From Actinomyces capricornis (GTDB lineage Bacteria > Actinomycetota > Actinomycetes > Actinomycetales > Actinomycetaceae): DNA of 64,000 nt. A program made the position numbers and the translations under genes. How positions within the stretch are numbered: the first letter of the stretch is position 1; each line of letters begins with the position of its first letter. The stretch spans positions 496,001 through 560,000 of the forward strand of contig NZ_AP025017.1 in the NCBI RefSeq assembly GCF_019974135.1, written 5' to 3'. The notes beneath the pieces were generated by a model that worked only from the letters and a program-made list of their open reading frames with translations, did not search any database and had not been told where the DNA came from. Shown here in pieces: positions 1-8,425 of the stretch.

Positions 1-734
1 ACCGCCATGGAGGCGGGCAGCACATTGCGCCGGTACTCCTGGTGGAGGCGGTCCTCGGTGCCGGCCATGAGCAGGTCGGGCCTCCCGGCCAGGGCCAGCA
101 TGAGCACCGCCGCCCGCGAGGTGTTGAACAGGGCGTCGGCCCGCGGCACGGAGACGGGCAGGACCCGGCGCGCCTCCTCGGTGGACAGGCGCGTGCTCGA
201 CGGCGGGATGAGCAGGCTGACGGGCAGTGCGCTGTCCACGGGCATGGGGGCCATGCGCGGCAGGCCATCGGCCTGCGTCCAGGCCACGGTCGCCCCGCCG
301 AAGACCGCGGGCGCAACGTTGTCGGGGTGGCCCTCGAACTCGGTGGCCAGGGCGAAGACGAGCTCGTCGCCCAGGGCCTCGGGCTCGGAGATGAGCCCGC
401 GCGCCAGCATGAGCCCGGCCACGGCGGCGCTGGCCGAGGAGCCCATGCCTCCCCCGTGGGGGATGCGGTTGGTGCAGCGCATCTCGAAGCCGGCCTGAGG
501 GGCGCCCACCGCGTCCAGACCGGCGCGCAGGGCGCGCACCACGAGGTTCTCCTCGCCGGTGGGCACACTGCCCGCCCCCACGCCGGCGACCTCCACCCGG
601 GTGACACCGGTGATGGGGCGCGCCTCGACCTCGTCGTAGAAGCGGAAGGCCATGCCGAAGGAGTCGAAGCCCGGCCCCATGTTGGCGGTGGTGGCCGGCA
701 CGCGCACGGCGGCGCGCTCATGGATCAGTCTCAT
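1..734 (-). CDS. thrB: homoserine kinase (3' end outside window)
   Basis: Homoserine kinase of the GHMP family; it phosphorylates L-homoserine with ATP in the threonine pathway. The ATG at 734 opens a frame that runs off the left edge, so about 244 N-terminal residues are present and the C-terminus is missing. Family marks are the N-terminal PATTANMGPGFDSFG and the ATP-binding loop PHGGGMGSSASA near residues 90-102. The start lies 2 nt after the hom stop (TGA-GC-ATG), so it is almost certainly co-transcribed and translationally coupled with hom. No thrC lies between hom and thrB, unlike the common hom-thrC-thrB order, so threonine synthase must be elsewhere. Confidence 0.95.
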   Translation of the reverse strand, partial: MRLIHERAAVRVPATTANMGPGFDSFGMAFRFYDEVEARPITGVTRVEVAGVGAGSVPTGEENLVVRALRAGLDAVGAPQAGFEMRCTNRIPHGGGMGSSASAAVAGLMLARGLISEPEALGDELVFALATEFEGHPDNVAPAVFGGATVAWTQADGLPRMAPMPVDSALPVSLLIPPSSTRLSTEEARRVLPVSVPRADALFNTSRAAVLMLALAGRPDLLMAGTEDRLHQEYRRNVLPASMA

Positions 735-736
735 GC

Positions 737-2065
737 TCACTCGCCCTCGACCCGACGGATGGAGACGACCTCCAGGACACGCTCGCAGGCGCCCAGCCCC
801 TCCACGGCGGCGTCGAGGCGCGACACGGGCGCGGGGTGCGTGACGATGGTGACGACCGCCTGCTCCTGGGAGACGTAGGCGCTCTGGCGCACCGAGTTGA
901 TGGAGACCGCATGATCGGCGAAGACCCCGGCCATGGCTGCCAGGGAGCCCGGGGCGTCGTCGACGAGCAGCTGGATCTGGTAGCGGGTCACGGCAGCCCC
1001 GGGGCCCAGGATGGGCAGGGCGGCGTAGGTGGACTCGCGCGGCGCCTGACCGCCGTGGACGCGGTGGGCGGCCGCGGCGACGACGTCGGACAGGACGGCC
1101 GAGGCGGTGGGCGCGCCTCCGGCGCCCTGCCCGTAGAACATGAGGCGACCGGCGGACTCGGCCTCGACCAGGACGGCGTTGAAGGCGCCGTGGACACTGG
1201 CCAGGGGGTGGTCGGTGGGCACGAGGGCGGGGTGGACGCGCACGGAGATGCCCTCGGCCGCCCCGGCCTCGGGGCGGCACCGCTGGGCGATGGCCAGGAG
1301 CTTGAGCTCGCATCCCGAGGCGTGGGCCTCGCGGATGTCCTGGGAGGTGATCTCGCGGATGCCCTCGACGGTGACGTCGTCGAGGCCCACACGGGTGTGG
1401 AAGGCCAGGGAGGCGATGATGGCGGCCTTCGCCGCGGCGTCCAGGCCCTCGACGTCGGCGGTCGGGTCCGCCTCGGCGTAGCCCAGCTCCTGGGCGGCGG
1501 CCAGGGCGCGCTCGAAGGACAGGCCCTTGGTGCTCATCTCATCGAGGATGTAGTTGGTGGTGCCGTTGACGATGCCCAGGACGCTGGTGACCCGGTCACC
1601 CGCCATGGACTCGCGCAGGGCGTAGACCACCGGGATGGCCCCGGCCACGGCGGCCTCATAGTAGAAATCCGTGCCGGCAGCCGCTGCTGCGGCATACAGC
1701 TCGGGGCCGTGGGCGGCGATGAGCGCCTTGTTGCCGGTGATGACGCTGGCCCCGGCCTTGAAGGCGGCCAGGATGAGGGTGCGAGCCGGCTCGATCCCGC
1801 CGATGAGCTCGATGACCAGGTCGTTGCCGGTGGCCACGGCGGTGGCGTCATCGGTGAGCAGCTCACGAGGCACGGCAGGGTCCCGGGGGGCCTCCACATC
1901 GCGCACGGCGACGCCGGTGACGGTCAGCAGCGCCCCGGACCGGGCGGCGAACTCCTCGGCCTGCTCGGTCAGGAGCCGGATCACCTGGGTGCCGACGGTG
2001 CCCGCCCCCAGGACGCCGACGGTCAGGGCGCGGGAGCTGGGAGCGGAGGACTGGGGCTGGACCAC
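737..2065 (-). CDS. hom: homoserine dehydrogenase with C-terminal ACT domain
   Basis: Reduces aspartate semialdehyde to homoserine with NAD(P)H, the branch point to threonine and methionine. The protein is 442 residues, a normal length for actinobacterial Hom. The Rossmann loop VGVLGAGTVGTQV is at about residues 15-28, the homoserine dehydrogenase signature GIVNGTTNYI near 165, and a C-terminal ACT domain (LLVDDAPGSLAAMAG to the end) suggests threonine feedback control. I chose the GTG at 2065 because it follows AAGGTGG with 7-nt spacing and sits just before the conserved N-terminus. The frame stays open to 2389, but that extension is low-complexity. thrB follows 2 nt downstream. Confidence 0.95.
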   Translation of the reverse strand: MVQPQSSAPSSRALTVGVLGAGTVGTQVIRLLTEQAEEFAARSGALLTVTGVAVRDVEAPRDPAVPRELLTDDATAVATGNDLVIELIGGIEPARTLILAAFKAGASVITGNKALIAAHGPELYAAAAAAGTDFYYEAAVAGAIPVVYALRESMAGDRVTSVLGIVNGTTNYILDEMSTKGLSFERALAAAQELGYAEADPTADVEGLDAAAKAAIIASLAFHTRVGLDDVTVEGIREITSQDIREAHASGCELKLLAIAQRCRPEAGAAEGISVRVHPALVPTDHPLASVHGAFNAVLVEAESAGRLMFYGQGAGGAPTASAVLSDVVAAAAHRVHGGQAPRESTYAALPILGPGAAVTRYQIQLLVDDAPGSLAAMAGVFADHAVSINSVRQSAYVSQEQAVVTIVTHPAPVSRLDAAVEGLGACERVLEVVSIRRVEGE

Positions 2066-2415
2066 GGCGGAACCACCTTGCTGTGAGCGGATACGGGATG
2101 CGTGCTGTGCGCTGGCGGCCGTTCCGCAAGAGCCCGGCCCGGCAGCGCCATGGGGGCGGGGCGCGCTGGGCAGGACGGGCGGGCCGTCATTGTCGCCAGC
2201 ATAAGGGGCGGGCAGGCTGCGGCGAACCAGGCGTCCACCGATACCGCCACCCGCCGGCATCCACCGACCTCCACCGGTGAGCAGTACCGCTGGGGGCGAC
2301 GACCGGCCCGACCCATGGGCCGGCTCTCGGGCGGCACCCCGCCTGCGGGCGCCGATCGGCTGCAAGCGCCGGCGGTCAGTGCCGGTCAATGCCGGTCAAT
2401 GCCGCTCAGTACCGG
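2066..2415. other. gap between hom and a small ORF
   Basis: About 350 bases upstream of hom on its coding strand. I see no convincing gene in it, although several frames remain open because of the high GC content. It should hold the hom-thrB promoter, but I could not pick a clear -35/-10 pair. Its right end is occupied by the 10-bp tandem repeat at 2371-2420. Confidence 0.5.
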
Positions 2416-2420
2416 TCAGA
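2371..2420. repeat. five-copy 10-bp tandem repeat
   Basis: Five consecutive 10-base units read GGCGGTCAGT, GCCGGTCAAT, GCCGGTCAAT, GCCGCTCAGT and ACCGGTCAGA, giving consensus GCCGGTCAAT. The period is close to one helical turn, so the copies lie on the same DNA face. The last copy contains the stop codon of the small minus-strand ORF at 2416-2547, so the array sits immediately downstream of that gene and upstream of hom. It could be protein-binding sites for hom regulation or only slipped-strand expansion. Confidence 0.8.
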
Positions 2421-2547
2421 GCCGCACGATCCGGCGGGCGAGGAGCAGGAGGATCTGCTTGAGGGGCAGGCCGTCGTCCAGGATCAGGTCACCGGAGCGG
2501 TGCCAGACCGGGGGCGGCTCTTCCAGTGAGGAGGTTGCTGCGCTCAT
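2416..2547 (-). CDS. small conserved-looking protein, 43 aa, unknown function
   Basis: A 43-residue ORF not recognised by family. It begins MSAATSSLEEPPPVW and ends LLLLARRIVRL, with a charged middle (HRSGDLILDDGLPLKQ) followed by a short leucine-rich amphipathic helix. Evidence that it is real: on the minus strand a TAGGCT hexamer sits exactly 6 nt before the ATG, the same leaderless-promoter arrangement seen at aroA, moaA, mog and modA in this window. There is no good Shine-Dalgarno, as expected for a leaderless message. It stands alone between the adhesin terminator and hom. Confidence 0.5.
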   Translation of the reverse strand: MSAATSSLEEPPPVWHRSGDLILDDGLPLKQILLLLARRIVRL

Positions 2548-2553
2548 GGCATG

Positions 2554-2559
2554 AGCCTA
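2554..2559 (-). promoter_or_regulatory. -10 element of the small ORF (leaderless type)
   Basis: TAGGCT on the minus strand, 6 nt before the ATG at 2547. This places transcription start at or next to the start codon. No convincing -35 box was found. Confidence 0.45.
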
Positions 2560-2741
2560 GAGAAGCGCGCGTGGCACCGGTCACCCTCCGGGGAAGGATA
2601 CTGAGCGCGCGGGCCTCCTCCTCCAGATGGATCGGCGCGCGGCCCCGCCTCGGGGACAACCCTGGGACACGGATGAGGCGCCGGGCCGTGCTCGCCCTCC
2701 AGCGGCCTCAGGGCTGTGCTCTCAGCACTGCGGTTCCAGCG

Positions 2742-2776
2742 CAGTGGCCCGCCCCGATGATCGGGGCGGGCCACTG
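2742..2776. terminator. 17-bp perfect hairpin downstream of the adhesin gene
   Basis: Left arm CAGTGGCCCGCCCCGAT and its exact complement are separated by one base, so the real loop is formed by opening the inner pairs. It lies about 95 nt past the adhesin stop in the direction of transcription. There is no U-tract, as is common for terminators in very GC-rich actinobacteria. Confidence 0.65.
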
Positions 2777-2870
2777 GGTGCACCGCAGGGTTCCGAGGAC
2801 GGCTGGCGGGTCAGGTCCCGTCACCCGGCCTCAGGGAGGCGCTGGTGCCGTGCCTCCGGGGCTCCGCGGT

Positions 2871-4688
2871 TCAGGAGCTGCGACGGCGTGCCAGCATGAA
2901 GGCGCCACCGCCCATGCCCAGTCCGGCCAGCACGAGGAGTGCTGCGGCATTGGCACCGGTGCGCGCCAGGGTGGGCGGACCGCCGGGGGTGCCGCCGGTG
3001 GGCGGCACAGCGGTGGGCGTCGTCGGTGTGCCCGGCTGGTCCGGGGTGGCCGGGGCACTGGGCGCCCCCGGGCTCTCCGGGGCGTTGGGGGCACCAGGGG
3101 TGCTCGTCGCCGGAGGGGCGGCCGGGGTGCTCGGTGTGGCCGGCGCGCTCGGCGTGGCCGGGGTACTCGGCGTCGGCGGGGCGGCGGGCGGCCCGGAGAC
3201 GACGGCGTTGGTCAGCTCGACCTTGGTGCGCACCTGGTCACCAATGGTGAAGGTGGAGGTCTGCTGGCCATCGATGGTGAACACCGGGTCCTTCCAGGAG
3301 GCGCCCTCGGGGGCGGTCGACTGGGAGAGGTCCTCGCTGAGGGTGACCTTGGTGCCCACGGGGAAGGTGCCGTCGAACTGGGTGACCTCGCCGGCCTTGA
3401 CGGTGAGGCTGGTGGTGCCGGTGCGGTCCTCTCCCTGGGGCTTGCGGCCCTCGGGTGCGGCCCAGTTCGAGTAGGAGCTCGCCGCGGCGGGCAGCTCGTA
3501 GGCGACGTCGACGACGAAGGAGGCGCCCTGCGTGGCACCGGCGGAGTCGCCCTCGACGCTCTTGGCGACCTCGAAGGAGCCGAAGCCGCGCTCCATCTCG
3601 ACATTGATGTCGAAGTACTGCACGTAGGTCTGCTCCTGCGTGCTGGACAGGTCGGTGCCGTTCATCGTCACCGTGTTGCTGTAGGTGCTGCCGGGGGTGG
3701 CCTGGCCGCCCGCGAAGGTCACCGGGTACTCCAGGGTGAAGTTGGTGTCCGCCTTGAAGGGGCCGGTGACCTCCAGGGTGGCGGTGCGCCCGTCACTGCC
3801 CACGGAGGCCTTGACGTCGAAGTCGCCGTGCTCGGTGGTGGCGTCGGCACCGGAGGCGTCGGTCAGCCTCACATTCTGCTGGCCGTCGGGCCGCAGGTTG
3901 AGGACCCAGCGGGTGAGGTCCTGGTTGAAGCTCATCCCCTCGCCGAGGGTGTCGGTGAAGGTGATGGTCTGACGGCTGCCGTCGAAGGTGGTGCCGAGCT
4001 TGGTGCCGGTGGTCTCGTTGGCGCCGAAGTTCACACCCCAGGTCAGCTCGGAGTAGTTGTTGTAGAAGCTGGAGGACCACTTGTAGAGCTGCCACGGGGA
4101 GTTCTCAGGGCCCCTGATGCCGCCGCCAGGGCCGGGCAGGTCCACCTGGGTGGTGCCGTTGGCGGTGATGTCGGCGGTCTGCGAGGTGGTCGTCTGGGTG
4201 ATGGCCAGCAGCGCCGAGCCGTTGCCCTTGAAGTTGTGGAAGCCGGCCTGCTGGAGCTCGGTCACCTTGTCGTTGAAGGTGCAGGTGATCTCCTTGGCGG
4301 TCAGATCGCAGGTGCCCACCTGCGTGTCAGCGCCGTTGTGATCCACCGTCATGGGCAGGCTGGAGGGAACCTGGAGGTTCTCGAAGTAGGTGCCCAGGTC
4401 GATGGTGAAGGAGTCGCCGGGCTTCAGGGTGGTCCCGCTGGCATCCCAGTCGAAGCTCAGACGGGCGTTGTCGTAGTAGTTGAGGTTGCCCTCCTGGTCC
4501 GCATTGCTGCCGTCGACGCGCGTGAGCGACATGTTGGTGACGGTGATGCCCGGGTTCTCAGCGGCGTGAGCCGTCGAGGCCAGGGGGCTGATCGCGGCCA
4601 GGAGCAGAGTGAGGAGGGCAGCCAGTCCCGCAGCAGCCCCTCGGGTGAGGGCCGGACGGGACACGGCACCCGTTGGCACTGTGTTCAT
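2871..4688 (-). CDS. wall-anchored adhesin with LAXTG sortase signal
   Basis: Secreted surface protein of 605 residues. A signal peptide occupies about residues 1-42 (hydrophobic AAAGLAALLTLLLAAISPLA, then AHA). Two Ig-like adhesin regions resembling the N2-N3 domains of MSCRAMM proteins follow to about residue 370, then a DUF5979-like beta domain starting GSFEVAKSVEGD. A Pro/Thr/Ala/Ser wall-spanning stalk of about 80 residues leads to LARTG, a hydrophobic segment and the tail RRRSS. LAXTG signals are associated with class E sortases of high-GC Gram-positives. The ATG at 4688 follows GGAGATCCC; an upstream in-frame ATG at 4757 lacks this support. Ligand unknown. The gene is visibly lower in GC than its neighbours and splits the lysA-hom order, suggesting later insertion. 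Confidence 0.85.
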   Translation of the reverse strand: MNTVPTGAVSRPALTRGAAAGLAALLTLLLAAISPLASTAHAAENPGITVTNMSLTRVDGSNADQEGNLNYYDNARLSFDWDASGTTLKPGDSFTIDLGTYFENLQVPSSLPMTVDHNGADTQVGTCDLTAKEITCTFNDKVTELQQAGFHNFKGNGSALLAITQTTTSQTADITANGTTQVDLPGPGGGIRGPENSPWQLYKWSSSFYNNYSELTWGVNFGANETTGTKLGTTFDGSRQTITFTDTLGEGMSFNQDLTRWVLNLRPDGQQNVRLTDASGADATTEHGDFDVKASVGSDGRTATLEVTGPFKADTNFTLEYPVTFAGGQATPGSTYSNTVTMNGTDLSSTQEQTYVQYFDINVEMERGFGSFEVAKSVEGDSAGATQGASFVVDVAYELPAAASSYSNWAAPEGRKPQGEDRTGTTSLTVKAGEVTQFDGTFPVGTKVTLSEDLSQSTAPEGASWKDPVFTIDGQQTSTFTIGDQVRTKVELTNAVVSGPPAAPPTPSTPATPSAPATPSTPAAPPATSTPGAPNAPESPGAPSAPATPDQPGTPTTPTAVPPTGGTPGGPPTLARTGANAAALLVLAGLGMGGGAFMLARRRSS

Positions 4689-4798
4689 GGGATCTCCGAG
4701 TTCTGGACGTCGTCGATGTCGAAGGCCGGGCTCGTCCCATTCACGGAGCACCGGCACGTCTCAGGACGGCGGCTATTCCTTATCACTCCGTGACCTTC

Positions 4799-4814
4799 GT
4801 GACCACTCTGTCAC
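4799..4814. promoter_or_regulatory. GTGAC-N6-GTCAC operator-like site
   Basis: GTGACCACTCTGTCAC, a dyad of 5-bp arms about 110 nt upstream of the adhesin start, next to a second GTGACC copy. It resembles Crp/GlxR half-sites, but the spacing between TGTGA and TCAC is 8 rather than 6, so I do not assign a regulator. Confidence 0.3.
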
Positions 4815-4890
4815 AAACCGCACGATCCGCATAGCACATCAGCCAGACGGGCGATATCTCACAGTCCCATAGCAGGCACTAAGGGAAGTT

Positions 4891-4925
4891 CCCCGTCAAC
4901 TCTCAGGTTCCTGGGGTTGACGGGG
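4891..4925. terminator. two-part hairpin after lysA
   Basis: Outer arms CCCCGTCAAC and GTTGACGGGG enclose an inner CAGG-TT-CCTG stem, giving about 14 base pairs with one small internal loop. It lies about 110 nt past the lysA stop. Most likely it terminates lysA; it could also act as an insulator for the adhesin promoter. Confidence 0.6.
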
Positions 4926-5037
4926 GCCGCCGACGGCAGAAGAACTCGACCACCCACGAGCCTGCCGGGGCCTCATGACCTGCGCATCCGCCGTCCTCGG
5001 GCCGGGCCGCCACCCCACCCGGGATCTCAGCAGCGCC

Positions 5038-6534
5038 TCAGCCCTCCAGGCGCAGGAGGTCCTCGATGGTCTCGGGGCGCAGCACCCAGCCCTGCTCGCC
5101 CCCGGCCACCCAGGCCACACCGGGGCGGGTGAACAGGTTGTAGTTCATGCCCATGGAGCGCCCGTAGGCGCCGGTGGCCGGGACCGCCAGCACATCGCCC
5201 ACGGTCACATCCGCCGGCAGGTCCACGTCGCGGACCACCACGTCCCCGCTCTCGCAGTGCTTGCCCACCACGCGGCAGCGCACCACCCCGGTGGACTGCG
5301 AGCGCCGTCCCGCCAGCAGGGCGGTGTAGGCGGCGCCGTAGAGTGCGGGGCGCAGGTTGTCGCTCATGCCGCCCTCGACGCTGACGTAGAGGCGGCTGGC
5401 CCCCTGGCCCAGCTCGACCCGCTTGAGGCCGGTGACCCGGTAGAGCGTGACCTGGGAGGGGCCCGCGATGGAGCGCCCCGGCTCCACCGAGACGCGCGGC
5501 GCCTCATCGCCCAGCTCGGCGCACACCCGGCGCACCACCGCCGCCAGGGCGCGGGCCAGGGTCGTGGGCGAGGGGGCGGGGTCGTCGGCACCGGTGTAGG
5601 CGATGCCGAGCCCCCCGCCCAGGTCGATCTCCGGGCACAGCCAGCCGGTGTCGGCGGCCACCTCGTGGCGCAGCCGCAGGACGGCGGCGGCGGCCTCCTC
5701 GAATCCCGCCGGGTCGGTGATCTGACTGCCGATATGCGAGTGCAGGCCCCGCAGCTCCAGCTCGGGGGCCGCCACGATCCGGTCGATGGCCTCGCGGGCG
5801 GCCCCGGTGTGGATGGACAGGCCGAACTTCTGGTCCTCGTGGGCGGTGGCGATGAACTCGTGGCCGCCGGCATGGATGCCGGTGGTCAGGCGCACCATGA
5901 GGCCCGCCCGCTCCTGGGGGCCGTAGTGCCCCTCCTCGCGCCAGCGGCGCACGGCACCGGCCGCGTACTCGATCTCCTCGGGGGAGTCGATGACGATATG
6001 CCCCAGGCGGTGGTAGACGGCCAGGCTCACCTCGGCCTCGGTCTTGCCATTGCCGTGCAGACCCAGGCGATGGGCCCTGGTGGCGGCACCGGCCCCCTCG
6101 ACCTGCTCGACGGCGGCCAGGCCCACGGCCAGCTCGCCGCGCGAGGCGGTGTCGATGCCCAGGCCCTCCTCCAGGGCGAGGCGGGCCACCCGGGTGGTCA
6201 GGAAGGCCTTGCCGGCATAGAAGGCCTCGCCCCCCGCCATCCCGTAGCCCTCCCAGAACTCCTCGGCCATGGCGGCGGCCCAGGTGGCGGCCCGCCCCCG
6301 GAAGTCGGCCTCATCCAGGACGTAGACAGGGGCCGGCGCCTCATCGAGGATCGCACTGACGGGGCGCCCCCCGATCTCCAGCTCACCATCCTCAGTGCGC
6401 CGGGCCGTGGTGGGCCACAGGTCGGGGCGCTCCTCCGGCTCGGGGCAGACCAGGGCGCCCAGGGGGGCCTCACCGGCGGGGACCGCGCTCCCCCCCTCCT
6501 CAGCGGTGGCTCCGGTCTCAGCAGTCTCGGTCAT
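5038..6534 (-). CDS. lysA: diaminopimelate decarboxylase
   Basis: PLP-dependent decarboxylation of meso-diaminopimelate to L-lysine, the last step of lysine synthesis. The protein is 498 residues; the family is usually 420-480 and the extra length is a soft Glu/Ala-rich N-terminus. Fold III decarboxylase marks are the PLP lysine in FYAGKAF (K109), LHSHIGSQ, the phosphate-binding DLGGGLGI, VEPGRSI, and the catalytic HCESGD near residue 410 followed by GAYGRSMGMNYN. The ATG at 6534 follows GAGGAG with 4-nt spacing. It lies 123 nt downstream of argS on the same strand, the classical actinobacterial argS-lysA order. Confidence 0.96.
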   Translation of the reverse strand: MTETAETGATAEEGGSAVPAGEAPLGALVCPEPEERPDLWPTTARRTEDGELEIGGRPVSAILDEAPAPVYVLDEADFRGRAATWAAAMAEEFWEGYGMAGGEAFYAGKAFLTTRVARLALEEGLGIDTASRGELAVGLAAVEQVEGAGAATRAHRLGLHGNGKTEAEVSLAVYHRLGHIVIDSPEEIEYAAGAVRRWREEGHYGPQERAGLMVRLTTGIHAGGHEFIATAHEDQKFGLSIHTGAAREAIDRIVAAPELELRGLHSHIGSQITDPAGFEEAAAAVLRLRHEVAADTGWLCPEIDLGGGLGIAYTGADDPAPSPTTLARALAAVVRRVCAELGDEAPRVSVEPGRSIAGPSQVTLYRVTGLKRVELGQGASRLYVSVEGGMSDNLRPALYGAAYTALLAGRRSQSTGVVRCRVVGKHCESGDVVVRDVDLPADVTVGDVLAVPATGAYGRSMGMNYNLFTRPGVAWVAGGEQGWVLRPETIEDLLRLEG

Positions 6535-6657
6535 GGTGCTCCTCGGGGCTGGGGCGGGCGGACAACTCGGGGACTCGCCCGGCAGATGGCCGGGGCCGGC
6601 ACGGCCGGGGCGGGGCTGCGCGGCCCGGCCCCCAGGCGCGGGACCGGGCCGCGATGC

Positions 6658-8334
6658 TCACATCCGCTCCGGGGCGCTGACGCCCAGCAGGCCCAGGCCG
6701 TTGGCCACGACCTGTCCGACGGCGTCGTTGAGCCACAGGCGGGCGACGTGACCGGCCTCGACCGGGTCATCGCCGCGCGGGGTCACCCGGGTGGCGGAGT
6801 ACCAGCCGTGGTAGGCCCCGGCGAGCTGCTCGAGGTAGCGGGCCACGCGGTGCTGCTCGCGCAGGGCGGCGGCCTGGGCCACGACGGCGGGGTACTGGGC
6901 GAGCACGCCCAGCAGGGCGGAGTCGGCGGGGTCGTCCAGGGCCGAGGGCTCGAAGCCGGCCTCGCGGCGCACCCCGTGCTCGGCGGCATTGCGGGCCACG
7001 TTGCGGGTGCGGGCGTGGGCGTACTGGACGTAGTAGACGGGGTTGTCGTTGGTGCGCGAGGCCAGCAGGTCCAGGTCGATGTCGATGGTGGAGTCCATGG
7101 AGGAGCGGGCCAGGGCGTAGCGGGCGGCGTCCACCCCGACCGCCTCGACGAGATCCTCCAGGGTGACGATGGTGCCGGCCCGCTTGGACATGCGCACCGG
7201 GGCCCCGTCCTTGACCAGATTGACCATCTGGCCGATGAGGATCTGCATGTTGACCCCGGGGGTGTCGCCGTAGGCGGCGCACATGGCCATCATGCGCCCC
7301 ACGTAGCCGTGGTGGTCGGCGCCCAGGAGGTAGATGGAGCAGGTGGCCCCGCGCGAGCGCTTGTCCAGGTAGTAGGCGGTGTCGGCGGCGAAGTAGGCGG
7401 GGTTGCCGTCGGACTTGATGAGGACGCGGTCCTTGTCGTCGCCGAAGTCGGTGGTGCGCAGCCAGGTGGCGCCGTCGCGCTCCTCGATGACGCCGCGCTC
7501 GCGCAGCTCGCCGATGGAGCGGGTGACCGCCCCCGAGCTGTGCAGGGAGTCCTCGTGGAAGAAGACGTCGAAGTCGGAGCGGAAGGCGTGCAGCTCGGCC
7601 TTGATGGCGTCGAACATGAGCTCCACGCCCTGGGAGCGGAAGACCTCGGCCGCCTCGGCGTCGTCGAGCGAGGCCGGATCGGGGCGGCCCGCCGCGATCT
7701 CATCGGCGGTGACGCGCTGGGCGATCTCGGCGATGTAGGCGCCTCCGTAGCCGTTCTCGGGGGTCTCCTGGCCGCGGGCGGCGGCCAGGAGGGAGGCGGC
7801 GAAGTGGTCGATCTGAGTGCCGTGGTCGTTGAAGTAGTACTCGCGGGTGACGGTGGCACCACTGGCCGCCAGGACCCGGGCCAGGGAGTCGCCCACGGCC
7901 GCCCAGCGCGCCCCGCCCAGGTGGACCGGACCGGTGGGGTTGGCCGAGACGTACTCCAGGTTGATGTGCTGGCCGGCCAGGGTCTCGTTGCGGCCGTAGT
8001 CGGCCCCGGCCTCCACAATGGTGCGGGCCAGCCCGCCGGCGGCCCCGGCGTCCAGGCGGATGTTGAGGAAGCCGGGACCGGCCACCTCCACCCCGGCCAC
8101 GCCGTCGAGCCCGGCCAGGCGGGGGGCGAGGAGCTCGGCCAGGGCGCGCGGGGAGGTGCCCGCCTTCTTGGCCAGCTGCATGGCCGCATTGGTGGACCAG
8201 TCCCCGTGGTCGCGGTTCCTGGGTCGCTCGACGCGGGGCAGCGGAACCTCCTGCTCACTGAGGGACAGGGAGCCGTCGGAGGCGGCGGTGGTCAGGACAG
8301 TGCGGATCGCTGCGGCAAGCTCTTCGGGAGTCAC
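6658..8334 (-). CDS. argS: arginyl-tRNA synthetase
   Basis: Class I aminoacyl-tRNA synthetase charging tRNA-Arg. The protein is 558 residues. The HIGH-equivalent motif is in [15 protein letters not shown], the KMSK-equivalent is RMSKRAGT, and the C-terminal DALR domain ends [10 protein letters not shown]. The early signature [17 protein letters not shown] is typical of actinobacterial ArgS. I chose GTG 8334 because the protein then starts [14 protein letters not shown] like its relatives, and because TACCCT lies 7 nt upstream, consistent with a leaderless message; an in-frame ATG at 8382 would add 16 unsupported residues. lysA follows. Confidence 0.96.
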   Translation of the reverse strand: MTPEELAAAIRTVLTTAASDGSLSLSEQEVPLPRVERPRNRDHGDWSTNAAMQLAKKAGTSPRALAELLAPRLAGLDGVAGVEVAGPGFLNIRLDAGAAGGLARTIVEAGADYGRNETLAGQHINLEYVSANPTGPVHLGGARWAAVGDSLARVLAASGATVTREYYFNDHGTQIDHFAASLLAAARGQETPENGYGGAYIAEIAQRVTADEIAAGRPDPASLDDAEAAEVFRSQGVELMFDAIKAELHAFRSDFDVFFHEDSLHSSGAVTRSIGELRERGVIEERDGATWLRTTDFGDDKDRVLIKSDGNPAYFAADTAYYLDKRSRGATCSIYLLGADHHGYVGRMMAMCAAYGDTPGVNMQILIGQMVNLVKDGAPVRMSKRAGTIVTLEDLVEAVGVDAARYALARSSMDSTIDIDLDLLASRTNDNPVYYVQYAHARTRNVARNAAEHGVRREAGFEPSALDDPADSALLGVLAQYPAVVAQAAALREQHRVARYLEQLAGAYHGWYSATRVTPRGDDPVEAGHVARLWLNDAVGQVVANGLGLLGVSAPERM

Positions 8335-8341
8335 GAGCGCA

Positions 8342-8347
8342 AGGGTA
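8342..8347 (-). promoter_or_regulatory. -10 element of argS (leaderless type)
   Basis: TACCCT on the minus strand, 7 nt before the GTG at 8334. No Shine-Dalgarno precedes that GTG, which supports transcription start at the start codon. Confidence 0.45.
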
Positions 8348-8425
8348 CCGCCTGCACAGGCGGGCCGGCGTGCGGCCCTCATGACAATGATCCCAGATCC
8401 GCCGGGGCTGCGGGGCTCCTCGCGC

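Larger units (their letters stand above)
2548..2870. other. gap between adhesin gene and small ORF
   Basis: About 320 bases between the adhesin stop and the small ORF start. It holds the strong hairpin at 2742-2776 and the TAGGCT promoter element at 2554-2559. I see no further gene. Confidence 0.5.
4689..5037. other. control region between lysA and the adhesin gene
   Basis: About 350 bases, noticeably AT-richer than the surroundings, without a gene. It should contain the adhesin promoter (minus strand). Visible elements are GTGAC-N6-GTCAC at 4799-4814 preceded by a further GTGACC direct repeat, the small palindrome GGGAACTTCCC read on the minus strand at 4883-4893, and the long hairpin at 4891-4925. 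I cannot fix the -10. Confidence 0.45.
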
